From Tectiglobus sp051009975 (GTDB lineage: Bacteria > Pseudomonadota > Alphaproteobacteria > Rhizobiales > Hyphomicrobiaceae): a stretch of DNA of 64,000 nt. The translations under genes and the position numbers were made by a program. The notes under the pieces are model-generated. The model was not told where the DNA came from. It was given only the letters and a program-made list of their open reading frames with translations, and did no database searches. The stretch lies in contig JBPCWA010000510.1 in assembly GCA_051009975.1 (NCBI GenBank), forward strand, positions 4,370 through 68,369. The letters run 5' to 3'. Every line of letters begins with the position of its first letter. Position 1 is the stretch's first letter. Below, in pieces: positions 50,980 to 60,175 of this stretch.

Positions 50980-51603
50980 CTAACGCGAATGCCATGCCAT
51001 TACGGTCTTCACGCTACGCCGATCATGCACCCGTCGTCGATGTTCGGCCACGCGAGGCAATTGGGTTTCGGGTTCAATGCTATCACGCTCAAGCCAGAGT
51101 GCCACTGTGAAGAGGTAGGCGTCGCAGATTGTAAACTGATTACCAGTCACCCAGGGGCCTTTGAGAAACTCGCCCTCAATGAGTTGAAACGCAGCCAATA
51201 CCGTCTCGGGCATTTTGCGCCTTAGTTCGGCAATTGCGATGGGATCGTCGGCCCAGCGCGCGGCTCGTCCGCCATGCGCATGATTCACATGGACCGTAGA
51301 GCACAGGTAGCTGTTGAATTCTTGGACGCGACCAAAGGCGAACGGGTCATAAATCGGCGCAAGCTGCGCGTCAGGAAAGCGCTGAGCGATATAGGCCAGA
51401 ACGGCAGGCGTTTCAGTGAGAACGCCACCATCTGTGACCAATGCTGGAACACGGCCCTTGGGATTAATGGCTAAGAAATTCGGGTTGCGTTGCTCGTTTG
51501 AGTTGAAATCGACCAAAACCGAATCGTACTCTGCACCTGCTTCTTCCAAAGCAATGTGTGAAGCCAATGCGCAACTCTGTGGAGAGTAATATAGTGTGAG
51601 CAT
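50980..51603 (-). CDS. Glutathione S-transferase family protein
   Basis: A 207-residue GST. The thioredoxin-like N-terminal domain is clear (MLTLYYSPQSCALASHIALE, NPKGRVPALVTDGGVLTETP with the cis-Pro and the Glu-Thr/Ser glutathione contact), and the helical C-terminal domain has FTICDAYLFTVALW. The SPQSCA segment with Ser/Cys near residue 10 suggests a beta-class enzyme. The C-terminus ends in a basic stretch. It lies 39 bp downstream of dapD. Confidence 0.92.
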   Translation of the reverse strand: MLTLYYSPQSCALASHIALEEAGAEYDSVLVDFNSNEQRNPNFLAINPKGRVPALVTDGGVLTETPAVLAYIAQRFPDAQLAPIYDPFAFGRVQEFNSYLCSTVHVNHAHGGRAARWADDPIAIAELRRKMPETVLAAFQLIEGEFLKGPWVTGNQFTICDAYLFTVALWLERDSIEPETQLPRVAEHRRRVHDRRSVKTVMAWHSR

Positions 51604-51642
51604 GGGTAGGCTTTGATTTCGCAGCCAACGGATTCCGTCTGA

Positions 51643-52491
51643 TCAATCCCGCAGCAATTCATTGATACTCGTTTTCGATCGTGTTTGCTCATCTACTGTC
51701 TTGACTATCACGGCGCAGTAGAGGTTCGGCCCGCCCGTACTTGACCCGGCGCTTGGCATGGTTCCCGGAACAACCACTGAGTATGGCGGAACCTTGCCGA
51801 TATGAACGGCCCCAGACGACCGATCAACAATTTTTGTCGATGCCCCTATGTAGACGCCCATAGACAAGACGCTTCCTTCGCCAATAATAACACCTTCTGC
51901 CACCTCTGACCGCGCACCAATGAAGCAATTGTCCTCAACGATTACCGGGTTTGCCTGTAGTGGCTCTAATACACCACCGATGCCAGCGCCGCCGGAAATG
52001 TGGCAATCCTTTCCAATCTGTGCGCAGCTACCAACGGTTGCCCATGTGTCCACCATGGTTCCGCTATCGACGTAGGCGCCTAAGTTGACGAATGAGGGCA
52101 TAAGCACGACGCCAGGGCCTATGTATGCGGAACGTCGAACTATGGCACCAGGCACGGCCCGGAAACCCGCTTCCTGGAAATTTGCCGTCGCCCAACCTTC
52201 GAATTTAAGCGGCACCTTATCCCAAGCTCGTACGCTTGCGTCATTGCCTGGAGCGTAGGTCATGACAGTCATATCAGAAAGGCGGAAAGACAGCAGAACC
52301 GCCTTTTTGAGCCACTGATTGACACACCACTCACCGTCTCGCCTCTCGGCGACGCGGACGGCGCCTGCATCAAGTTCTGCCAGCGCTGTCTCGATGGCTT
52401 CGCGGGTTTTACCGTGTGTATCGGCAGAGATGCTGTCACGGTTGTCCCAGGCTTCGTTGATAACTGCTTCGAGGGGATTAATGTCGGCCAT
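51643..52491 (-). CDS. dapD: 2,3,4,5-Tetrahydropyridine-2,6-dicarboxylate N-succinyltransferase
   Basis: First committed step of the succinylase lysine branch; 282 residues from MADINPLEAVINEAW at 52491. It has an N-terminal helical domain, then left-handed beta-helix hexapeptide repeats (AYIGPGVVLMPSFVNLGAYV, VGSCAQIGKDCHISGGAGIG, NCFIGARSEVAEGVIIGEGS). An ATG six codons upstream is less likely. It pairs with dapE (48741-49931) on the same strand. Confidence 0.95.
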   Translation of the reverse strand: MADINPLEAVINEAWDNRDSISADTHGKTREAIETALAELDAGAVRVAERRDGEWCVNQWLKKAVLLSFRLSDMTVMTYAPGNDASVRAWDKVPLKFEGWATANFQEAGFRAVPGAIVRRSAYIGPGVVLMPSFVNLGAYVDSGTMVDTWATVGSCAQIGKDCHISGGAGIGGVLEPLQANPVIVEDNCFIGARSEVAEGVIIGEGSVLSMGVYIGASTKIVDRSSGAVHIGKVPPYSVVVPGTMPSAGSSTGGPNLYCAVIVKTVDEQTRSKTSINELLRD

Positions 52492-52601
52492 GGGGTATAT
52501 TGTCCTCACGTGGCTAAACCTTCGGCCGCCTTTTTGCGCGCGCTGCGACTTGAGTCAATGGTGCGGTTTCTCTCGATCGGTCGCAATGCCAGGTTCGCAA
52601 T

Positions 52602-53279
52602 TTATTTTGTGGGGTGATTGAGATGGGCTTTGATCAAACGTTTTGCATCTGCGCTGTCCCACTCAGCGGGGCCAACAAGGCGGCCAATTTCGCGACCCTG
52701 GCGGTCAATCAGCAACGTTGATGGCATGCCGATCGTTTTCAGTTTGAAACCCAGCTGGGCTGAAGGGTCGTGATAGAGTTTGAGTGATTTCACATCGATG
52801 TCATCAAGAAACTTCTGCGACTTGGCGGGGCTTCCGCGATCGACACTGACGGCGACGACTTCAAAATCTTCTCCTCCAAGTTCGGCCTGTAGACGGTCGA
52901 GATCGGGCATTTCCTTTCGGCAAGGGGCACACCAGGTTGCCCATAGATTGAGGAGCACGATGCGTCCGGCGAAATTTTCGATCGATATGGATTGGCCAGC
53001 TCCATTGTTAAATGGTGCGGGTGGGACGGGTGTCGGATCGTCTTTGAAGACGAACGTCGTCATGGCTCCGACATTCAAATCTGTGGTCATGTCGGTTCCA
53101 GTTGCCTGGCTGCTGGACGTGGCATTGTGCGGTGCAGAGACGGATTTGGTTTTGTCGTTCTCGTTGGAGAAATCGCTCGTTCCTTCGCCCATCCAGTAGA
53201 CTGCACCAAAACCAAAAATGGCGGACGCGGCGGCCACAACGGCGTAGATTGGCCAGGACGTTTGCTTTTTTTCGCTCAT
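52602..53279 (-). CDS. tlpA: TlpA-like thiol:disulfide interchange protein
   Basis: A 225-residue membrane-anchored periplasmic thioredoxin. One N-terminal membrane segment (IYAVVAAASAIFGFGAVYWM), a 60-residue polar linker, then the redox domain with WATWCAPCRKEMPDLDRL (Cys117, Cys120) and cis-Pro in TIGMPSTLLIDRQG. TlpA reduces cytochrome-maturation or oxidase-assembly proteins. It is divergent from argH, a conserved alphaproteobacterial arrangement. Confidence 0.92.
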   Translation of the reverse strand: MSEKKQTSWPIYAVVAAASAIFGFGAVYWMGEGTSDFSNENDKTKSVSAPHNATSSSQATGTDMTTDLNVGAMTTFVFKDDPTPVPPAPFNNGAGQSISIENFAGRIVLLNLWATWCAPCRKEMPDLDRLQAELGGEDFEVVAVSVDRGSPAKSQKFLDDIDVKSLKLYHDPSAQLGFKLKTIGMPSTLLIDRQGREIGRLVGPAEWDSADAKRLIKAHLNHPTK

Positions 53280-53700
53280 GAGATTGGCTTATCCCTCAGT
53301 TGTTGCTGGCGTTTTCTAATCGGCGACGCTTCACCTGCGACATTCAAGACTGGTTGAGATCGTTCCGACCGGGAATGATTGTGTACTTGTGTACTATCGA
53401 TCTCCGCGGAGATAAGTTACTCACTTTTGGGTCAAGTGCGTACGATCCGGTTCGGCAAGGAGGCATCGGCTCACTGGCGCCTGCAATACCGGCTCCTTCG
53501 CAGCGCGTGTCTTGCGAACCGGTGTCTGCGTCAGCCGTGTCTTCGTAACCGGTATCCGTGATTATGGTGTCCGCGAACCTGGCATTAAGTGGGGCAAGGC
53601 CTCTAGATACAACTTCTTTGAACACGGCTTCTTTCAACGGAGACTATCAGGAAGCTGATCCCTTGAGCACGTTATCTCTAGCAAGCTGGACAACTTGAGA
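53280..53700. other. Divergent tlpA-argH region with degenerate 30-bp repeat
   Basis: 421 bp. Three imperfect 30-bp units, starting GG-T and ending GAACC/TAACC/GAACCT, lie at 53491-53520, 53521-53550 and 53551-53580. The promoters of tlpA and argH are somewhere here. No gene seen. Confidence 0.6.
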
Positions 53701-55110
53701 ATGAACGACAAAAGCGCCAACAAGATGTGGGGGGGGCGGTTTCAATCGTCACCCTCTGAGATCATGGAGCAAATCAACGCATCAGTCGATTACGATCAGC
53801 GGTTCGCCCAACAGGATATCCGCGGTTCGGTGGCGCATGCCGAGATGCTAGCGGCCGCCGGAATAATTGATGAGATTGACGCTCGCCAAATCCTGCATGG
53901 TCTGGCACAAATTCGATCCGAAATTTCATCCGGCCAATTTGGTTGGGATCGTGGACTAGAAGATGTCCACATGAATGTTGAAAACCGTCTGAGCGAGATA
54001 ATTGGGGCCTCGGCAGGCCGCTTGCATACTGCGCGGTCTCGCAACGATCAGGTGGCAACAGACTTCCGCCTGTTCATCCGAGATGCAATTGACGCGATCG
54101 ACAACCAATTGGCCGAGATACAATTCCAACTCGCCCTTAAGGCTAACGAATACGCGGCTGTCGTCATGCCGGGTTTCACTCACCTGCAACCCGCCCAGCC
54201 GGTGACTTTCGGCCACCACTTACTTGCCTATGTGGAAATGCTAGCTCGTGACCGAGGTCGTTTTGCCGATTCTCGGGCGAGGCTGAACGAATGCCCTCTC
54301 GGCGCCGCTGCGCTTGCTGGGACGTCCTTTCCTATCGACAGATATTCAACGGCGGCAGCTCTCGACTTTGCTCAACCAACGGCCAATTCACTAGATAGCG
54401 TCTCCGATCGAGATTTCGTTCTCGAAACGCTGGCTGCTGCAGCGATTTCGGCGATGCATTTGTCGCGTTTCGCCGAAGAAATCGTGATCTGGTGCACACC
54501 GCAGTTTGGCTTCGTTCGACTTTCGGATGCGTGGACTACGGGGTCGTCCATTATGCCGCAAAAGCGCAACCCCGATGCCGCCGAACTCGTGCGCGCAAAA
54601 ATTGGTCGGATCGCTGGCGCATTCCATAGTCTCACCATGGTCATGAAAGGGTTGCCCCTCGCTTACTCAAAGGACATGCAGGAAGACAAAGAAGTGACTT
54701 TCGATGCTCTTGACAGCTACCGACTATCGCTCGCGGCGATGGCCGGTATGGTGCGTGACATTGAGCCCATTCCAGAGGCGATGGCTCACGCGGCTGAAGC
54801 CGGATTTTCGACGGCGACCGATTTGGCCGATTGGCTTGTGCGCAACTTGGGATTGCCGTTTCGCGATGCCCACAACGTGACAGGACGAATTGTTGCACTC
54901 GCCGAACAGAAAGGCTGTCAGCTGAGTGAAATTCCGTTGAAGGAATTGAAAGCTGTCGAGCCGCGCCTCACTGCAGATGTGTTTTCAGTGCTGAGTGCTG
55001 ACAATTCTGTTTCCAGTCGAATCAGCTATGGTGGAACTGCGCCACAGAACGTTCGAAAAATGGCTCAGTCGTGGGTCGAACAGCTGGAAAACCAACTCGA
55101 AAAGGGCTAA
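53701..55110 (+). CDS. argH: Argininosuccinate lyase
   Basis: Last step of arginine synthesis; 469 residues. MWGGRFQSSPSEIMEQINAS opens the protein, RSRNDQVATDFRLF and HLQPAQPVTFGHHLLAY hold catalytic residues, and the fumarase/aspartase signature is GSSIMPQKRNPDAAEL with the active-site Ser. The ATG at 53701 is used; a TTG two codons upstream is possible. lptM and lysA follow. Confidence 0.97.
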   Translation: MNDKSANKMWGGRFQSSPSEIMEQINASVDYDQRFAQQDIRGSVAHAEMLAAAGIIDEIDARQILHGLAQIRSEISSGQFGWDRGLEDVHMNVENRLSEIIGASAGRLHTARSRNDQVATDFRLFIRDAIDAIDNQLAEIQFQLALKANEYAAVVMPGFTHLQPAQPVTFGHHLLAYVEMLARDRGRFADSRARLNECPLGAAALAGTSFPIDRYSTAAALDFAQPTANSLDSVSDRDFVLETLAAAAISAMHLSRFAEEIVIWCTPQFGFVRLSDAWTTGSSIMPQKRNPDAAELVRAKIGRIAGAFHSLTMVMKGLPLAYSKDMQEDKEVTFDALDSYRLSLAAMAGMVRDIEPIPEAMAHAAEAGFSTATDLADWLVRNLGLPFRDAHNVTGRIVALAEQKGCQLSEIPLKELKAVEPRLTADVFSVLSADNSVSSRISYGGTAPQNVRKMAQSWVEQLENQLEKG

Positions 55111-55287
55111 CGTGTTGGTTACGTTAGTGTTGCTGCAGGTGATTGCAGCTGGGTCCAAGCAGAGACCGGGCACGTGCTGAGTTGCGTGGTGGGTGTGGCA
55201 TCGCATCGGGGTCAGGGCTGATCTTGGGGTGCTGACGATCTAGGGGCAGAGTGGCACACCAGATGCCGCTCAAAATGGCGGATCAAA

Positions 55288-55500
55288 ATGATGTCAAGAC
55301 GTGCGCTCAAGGGCTTCGCATGCATCGCTGTCTGCGCGAGCGTTTTGGTTGGCTGCGGCGTGCGCGGCTCACTGGAGTTGCCGCCGGAGGCAAAGGAGCG
55401 CCAGCCAGAGGCTGCGACGGCAGAGGCCGGGCAAGGCAAACCTGCAGGAAGTGCGTCCAAACCTCACCAAAGCTTTTTTCTAGACCGCCTGTTGCGCTAG
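55288..55500 (+). CDS. lptM: Small LptM-like lipoprotein
   Basis: A 70-residue lipoprotein. The lipobox is LVGC at residues 20-23 (ASVLVGCGVRGSLELPPE), and the following CGVRGSLELPP is the LptM signature. Family knowledge: LptM helps the LptDE lipopolysaccharide-insertion complex fold by promoting its disulfides. The C-terminus is variable and Pro/Gly/Lys-rich. Located between argH and lysA as in many proteobacteria. Confidence 0.85.
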   Translation: MMSRRALKGFACIAVCASVLVGCGVRGSLELPPEAKERQPEAATAEAGQGKPAGSASKPHQSFFLDRLLR

Positions 55501-55713
55501 ATCCCTCATTGCGGTCTTTGTCGACCACTGCGATTGAGTTTAACGGATTCTTGCTCCCCGATTGGTGTTCACTGCGATTGCAACAAACGGCTGCGTTGCG
55601 CGCTGGATCGTGCTAACGTCATGTATTAGCTGAAAAAATAACCAGCGCGCGAGACTGATCTCCCACGCTTGATCGATTCTCCAACTCTTGATCGACTGTT
55701 CGCCTCCACAGCC

Positions 55714-56985
55714 ATGCATCACTTCACCTATCAATCCGGCCAGTTACACGCAGAATCGGTCCCCGTTGCGGACATCGCAGCTGACGTCGGGACTCCATTT
55801 TACTGCTACGCAACGGCGACGCTCAATCGTCACTATCGGGTGCTGTCGGACGCATTCGGTGCCCTCGATCATCTCATTTGCTATGCTGTTAAAGCCAATT
55901 CGAATCAGGCGGTTTTGGGGACCATGGCCAACCTCGGGGCCGGTATGGACGTTGTCTCGGAGGGCGAATTGCGTCGCGCGCGAGCTGTTGGCGTGCCGGC
56001 CAGCAAGATCATTTTCGCCGGCGTCGGGAAATCGCGATCGGAGATGCGCTATGCTCTTGCTGAGGATATTTTGGGATTTAACATTGAGAGCCAACCGGAA
56101 CTGGAGGCCCTCAGTTCCGTTGCCACCGAGACTGGACGCTCTGCGCGCATAGCAATCCGCGTAAACCCGGATGTCGATGCGAAAACGCACGCAAAAATCT
56201 CAACTGGAAAGTCTGAAAACAAGTTTGGAGTGCCTTTTCTAGAGGCGCCTGCTCTCTATGATCTTGCCGCAAGACTGCCGGGCATCAAAGCCACCGGCAT
56301 TCACATGCACATTGGCAGTCAAATCTCTGTCTTGGAACCGTTTTCCAAGGCCTTCACTTTGATGCGTGAGCTGACACTTGAGCTGCGCCGCTGTGGTCAC
56401 ACGTTAACCCACCTCGATCTCGGTGGGGGGTTGGGTGTACCCTATTCCGCGTCGAACGCGCGACCGCCGCACCCTGATGAATATGCTGCGGTCGTCGCTC
56501 GAGAACTGGGCGATCTGGGACTCAAGCTCATTCTCGAACCTGGCCGCATGTTGACTGCAAATGCCGGTGTTTTGGTCACGCGGGTCCTATTCGTCAAATC
56601 AACGCCGGCGAAGCGATTTACGGTTGTCGACGCGGCGATGAACGATTTGATCCGTCCCACACTCTATGATGCTGAGCACGACATCTGGCCAGTGACTGAG
56701 AGTTTGAGGCAGAGCGATCCTGTGGTCCAGGATGTGGTCGGTCCGGTATGCGAGACGGGCGACTATTTGGCACAAGATAGGCGCCTGCCCCCCTTTGTAG
56801 AAGGCGATTTGATGTCGTTCATGGCGGCTGGAGCTTACGGAGCCGTGATGGCTTCCAGCTATAATTCAAGGTTGCTCGTGCCAGAAGTTCTTGTGGCCGG
56901 AGATCAGCTCGCTGTCATTCGCCCGCGGCCGTCCTATGAGGATTTGATTGCGCTGGATCGACTGCCACCTTGGCTGTCACCATAA
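55714..56985 (+). CDS. lysA: Diaminopimelate decarboxylase
   Basis: PLP enzyme, last step of lysine synthesis; 423 residues. The PLP lysine is Lys60 in CYAVKANSNQAVL; HMHIGSQISVLEPF and LDLGGGLGVPY bind the cofactor phosphate, and GPVCETGDYLAQDRRLP holds the catalytic Cys. The start at 55714 (MHHFTYQSGQLHAE) is the family start; a TTG 15 codons upstream is less likely. Confidence 0.97.
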   Translation: MHHFTYQSGQLHAESVPVADIAADVGTPFYCYATATLNRHYRVLSDAFGALDHLICYAVKANSNQAVLGTMANLGAGMDVVSEGELRRARAVGVPASKIIFAGVGKSRSEMRYALAEDILGFNIESQPELEALSSVATETGRSARIAIRVNPDVDAKTHAKISTGKSENKFGVPFLEAPALYDLAARLPGIKATGIHMHIGSQISVLEPFSKAFTLMRELTLELRRCGHTLTHLDLGGGLGVPYSASNARPPHPDEYAAVVARELGDLGLKLILEPGRMLTANAGVLVTRVLFVKSTPAKRFTVVDAAMNDLIRPTLYDAEHDIWPVTESLRQSDPVVQDVVGPVCETGDYLAQDRRLPPFVEGDLMSFMAAGAYGAVMASSYNSRLLVPEVLVAGDQLAVIRPRPSYEDLIALDRLPPWLSP

Positions 56986-57266
56986 CTTGATCGGCTGCAA
57001 TCCCCGCTATCAGATTGCCCCTGTACCACCGCGTTTTACTATGCGAGTTTGTCGTGGCTATGGTTTCGTGGGGCCGTCGTCGCGAGGGTTAACGGGTCAT
57101 TTGGTCGCGATTGAATTGGCGGTCGGTGACGGCACGATATCCGTTATTATCGGGGCACGTTGTTATTGGGACGCTCACCACCGTTAGACTGGCAGTTGCA
57201 GTCGCTGTTGGAATGGCGCAGTTGGAATGGCAATGAAACGGTGGTGGCGCACGATCAAAGGGCTGG

Positions 57267-60092
57267 ATGAGCACGGACTTGGGGCGAGAGTGGCGAGAGC
57301 CTGGTGCGCCCCAGCACGGTCGTGTACTTCAGTCGTTCGCGGCAGTCGTGGACATGATAGGCAAGCTTGAAAATCGGGCCGGCAGGATGGCAAAATCATC
57401 AGAACGTCTCTCGCAAACTGATCGGCAGTTTGGTCGTAAGATCGCCGGCAGTAGATGGATGCTCTACATCGAACGCATTTGGCCACGCGTTTGGGCCACC
57501 GTCGCGGTCGTAGCGGCATTCTTGTTGGTCTCTTTGTTCGGGATCTGGCCTGTCCTGGGCGAGGTTGCTCACTGGTCGATGCTAGCGGCATTTGCTATCG
57601 CGTTCGCGGTTGCCTCGGCATTCGTTTTTTCCACCTCATTCCCGACCCGCGAAGAAGCTTTGCGTCGACTTGAAGCGAAGTCCTCGGTGCCACATAGACC
57701 GGCGTCGACCTATGACGACGCACTGTCAAGCGCACCTTCCGACGGCGTCACGGCTGAGATTTGGCAAGCCCATCGCGAGCGTATGCGCAGGCAACTTGAT
57801 CGACTGCATGTGTCCACACCGGCTCCGCGGACAGATAGGTATGACACGTTCGGTTTGCGTGCGGTCATGATCGTGGCAGTCATTGTTTGCGCGGGATTGG
57901 TTGGTGACGCCGCTATTGATCGATTGCAGGCAGCATTTCGCATGGGGAGCATCGCCAAAGTCGAGGGACTGCGGCTTGATGCGTGGGTCACTCCCCCGCC
58001 CTATACTGGCAGGCCGCCGATCCTTGTGGCCGATGGATCAGCTGCGGCTATCAGCGTCGATGAGGCTGGAGGAGGCCGCGGCGACGTCTTCGAGATCCCG
58101 GAAAACAGTGTGATCGTTGTCCGAATGGGCGGTAAACCAGACGTTGCTCTCGAACTGAACTATTTGGGCGCCGATGATCAGCCGATGGGAGCTTCCATCG
58201 AAGAAGACGACGAAGACGGCAATGCCGCGAAGTCGAACCAAGTGCGTGGTATTATTGCTCGCGGAACGACTGGGGTAAGCGTTACGGCAAACGGTGCGCA
58301 ACTGGCGCGATGGTCGTTCAACGTGGTTGCGGACCAGCCACCCAAGATCAAGTTCACCAAGGATTTTGAGAAGACCCCGCGCGGAGCGATGAAGCTCTTT
58401 TATGCGATCGAGGACGACTACGGTATAGCCTCTGCGGAAGCGAAGTTTGAGCGATTGCCACTGGAGCCAGGCGACCCAAAAACGAAGTGGGCGCGACCCG
58501 ACATACTGAAAGGACCTCGGCCACCGCTCGAACGGCCGCCACGCATCGTCCTGCGCGTACCGCCGCCGGGCGCAAAGTCACCAGAGACTTGGAGTTTCCA
58601 CGAACTTGGTGCGCATCCCTGGGCAGGAATGCCGGTCCGCATGACCTTGGAAGTACGCGATCATGCGGACCATCTGGGTCGAAGTGAAAGCAAGGATATC
58701 GTTCTGCCGGAGCGATTGTTTTTCAATCCAATGGCGCGCGCCGTTTTGGAACAGCGCCGCCGGTTGGTGTTCGATCCGCGGTACCGCAAGCTTGTCGTCA
58801 AGGCGCTCGATGCGTTGTCCCTCGAACCCGAAGAATATATCAAAGATAAGGCTGTTTATCTGGGCTTTAGGAGCGTAAGGCACCGTCTAGAAAACAATTC
58901 CGGTCGCGTAGCAATAAGTAGTGCCGTTGAGCAATTGTGGCACCTTGCGCTGCGTATAGAAAACGGCGGCGGGCTTTCAGAAGCAGAGCGTCGACTGCGC
59001 GAAATTCAACAGAAGTTGTCCGAAGCGATAGAGCGTGGCGCCTCGCAACAAGAATTACAGGAGCTGATGCGGCAATTGCGCCAGGCCCTGGCCCAATTCC
59101 TGAACGAACTCGCCCGACAGGCACAGCAGGAGCGGCCGCCCGCCAACGCTCAACAAAACCGCTCGCCAGGTCAATCGATGAGCAGTCAGGATCTGCAGCG
59201 CATGCTGGACAATCTTGAACAGATGATGCGGCAAGGTTCTAAACAGTCTGCGCAAGAGATGTTGAGCCAATTGCGAGATCTTCTGGATCGACTGCAATCC
59301 GGCCGCATGGTTCGGCGCCCGGGCCAAGGTCAACAGGGTCGAAGTCAGCAAATGATGCAGATGATGGACCAGTTCGGGAATCTCATCGGTGAGCAGCAGC
59401 GGTTGATGGACGACACATTTGGCGCCCAACGCCAAGGGCCACGTTCTGGGCAACGTGGTCAACAAGGGCAACGTGGTCAAGAAGGTCAGCGTGGTCAGCA
59501 GGGACAACGCGGGCAGGGACAACGCGGGCAAGGACAACGCGGGCAAGGACAACGCGGCCGGGGACAGCGGGGCCAAGGTCAACAGTTTGGCCGCAACGGT
59601 CGCGGTGGCCGCAACGGCCAACAACTGTCGCCGGACGCGTTAGGACAAAGACAAGGCGATCTCAGTCGCCAACTTGATCGTTTGCGCCAAGGGATGGGTC
59701 GTTTCGGACTGCAGTCACCGCGTGAATTCGACGGTGCCCAGCAATCTATGGACAGCGCCGAACAGGCGTTGCGGGAAGGGGATCTCGGTCGTGCTACCGA
59801 ACAACAGGCGCAAGCATTGGAGCAACTCCGCTCCGGTACCCGCTCGATGGCCGAGCAGATGTTGCAGCAGATGCCGTCGCGGTTCGGCCAGTCTGCTGAT
59901 TCCCCTCTCGACCCGTTGGGTCGACCACAGCGCTCAGAAGGGCCCGACCTGGGAACGAGCGTAAAAGTTCCAGATGAAATCGACGCACAGCGCGTACGTG
60001 AAATCATCGAACTGTTGCGCCAGCGGCTGGGCGAACGTTTCCGACCGGAACTTGAGTTGGATTATATCGAGCGGCTCTTGCGTCGTTTCTGA
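57267..60092 (+). CDS. TIGR02302-family membrane protein with Gln/Gly-rich tail
   Basis: A 941-residue inner membrane protein of the alphaproteobacterial TIGR02302 family, function unknown. Two membrane segments near residues 70-115 (VWATVAVVAAFLLVSLFGIW; HWSMLAAFAIAFAVASAFVF), a third around 200 (AVMIVAVIVCAGLVGDAAID), then a large periplasmic part. The last third is rich in coiled coil and Gln (ELMRQLRQALAQFLNELAR), with a tandem low-complexity block GQRGQQGQRG/GQGQRGQ at about residues 724-775. The C-terminal helix (IIELLRQRLGERFRPELELD) is conserved. Follows lysA by 281 bp. Confidence 0.9.
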   Translation: MSTDLGREWREPGAPQHGRVLQSFAAVVDMIGKLENRAGRMAKSSERLSQTDRQFGRKIAGSRWMLYIERIWPRVWATVAVVAAFLLVSLFGIWPVLGEVAHWSMLAAFAIAFAVASAFVFSTSFPTREEALRRLEAKSSVPHRPASTYDDALSSAPSDGVTAEIWQAHRERMRRQLDRLHVSTPAPRTDRYDTFGLRAVMIVAVIVCAGLVGDAAIDRLQAAFRMGSIAKVEGLRLDAWVTPPPYTGRPPILVADGSAAAISVDEAGGGRGDVFEIPENSVIVVRMGGKPDVALELNYLGADDQPMGASIEEDDEDGNAAKSNQVRGIIARGTTGVSVTANGAQLARWSFNVVADQPPKIKFTKDFEKTPRGAMKLFYAIEDDYGIASAEAKFERLPLEPGDPKTKWARPDILKGPRPPLERPPRIVLRVPPPGAKSPETWSFHELGAHPWAGMPVRMTLEVRDHADHLGRSESKDIVLPERLFFNPMARAVLEQRRRLVFDPRYRKLVVKALDALSLEPEEYIKDKAVYLGFRSVRHRLENNSGRVAISSAVEQLWHLALRIENGGGLSEAERRLREIQQKLSEAIERGASQQELQELMRQLRQALAQFLNELARQAQQERPPANAQQNRSPGQSMSSQDLQRMLDNLEQMMRQGSKQSAQEMLSQLRDLLDRLQSGRMVRRPGQGQQGRSQQMMQMMDQFGNLIGEQQRLMDDTFGAQRQGPRSGQRGQQGQRGQEGQRGQQGQRGQGQRGQGQRGQGQRGRGQRGQGQQFGRNGRGGRNGQQLSPDALGQRQGDLSRQLDRLRQGMGRFGLQSPREFDGAQQSMDSAEQALREGDLGRATEQQAQALEQLRSGTRSMAEQMLQQMPSRFGQSADSPLDPLGRPQRSEGPDLGTSVKVPDEIDAQRVREIIELLRQRLGERFRPELELDYIERLLRRF

Positions 60093-60175
60093 GCGCAAAT
60101 GCTGTGATCTGCGCCAAGGCAATGATTTGAGCCGGCGTCTGATTGGCGTCGACATTATCGTCGGCACCGGTGTCG

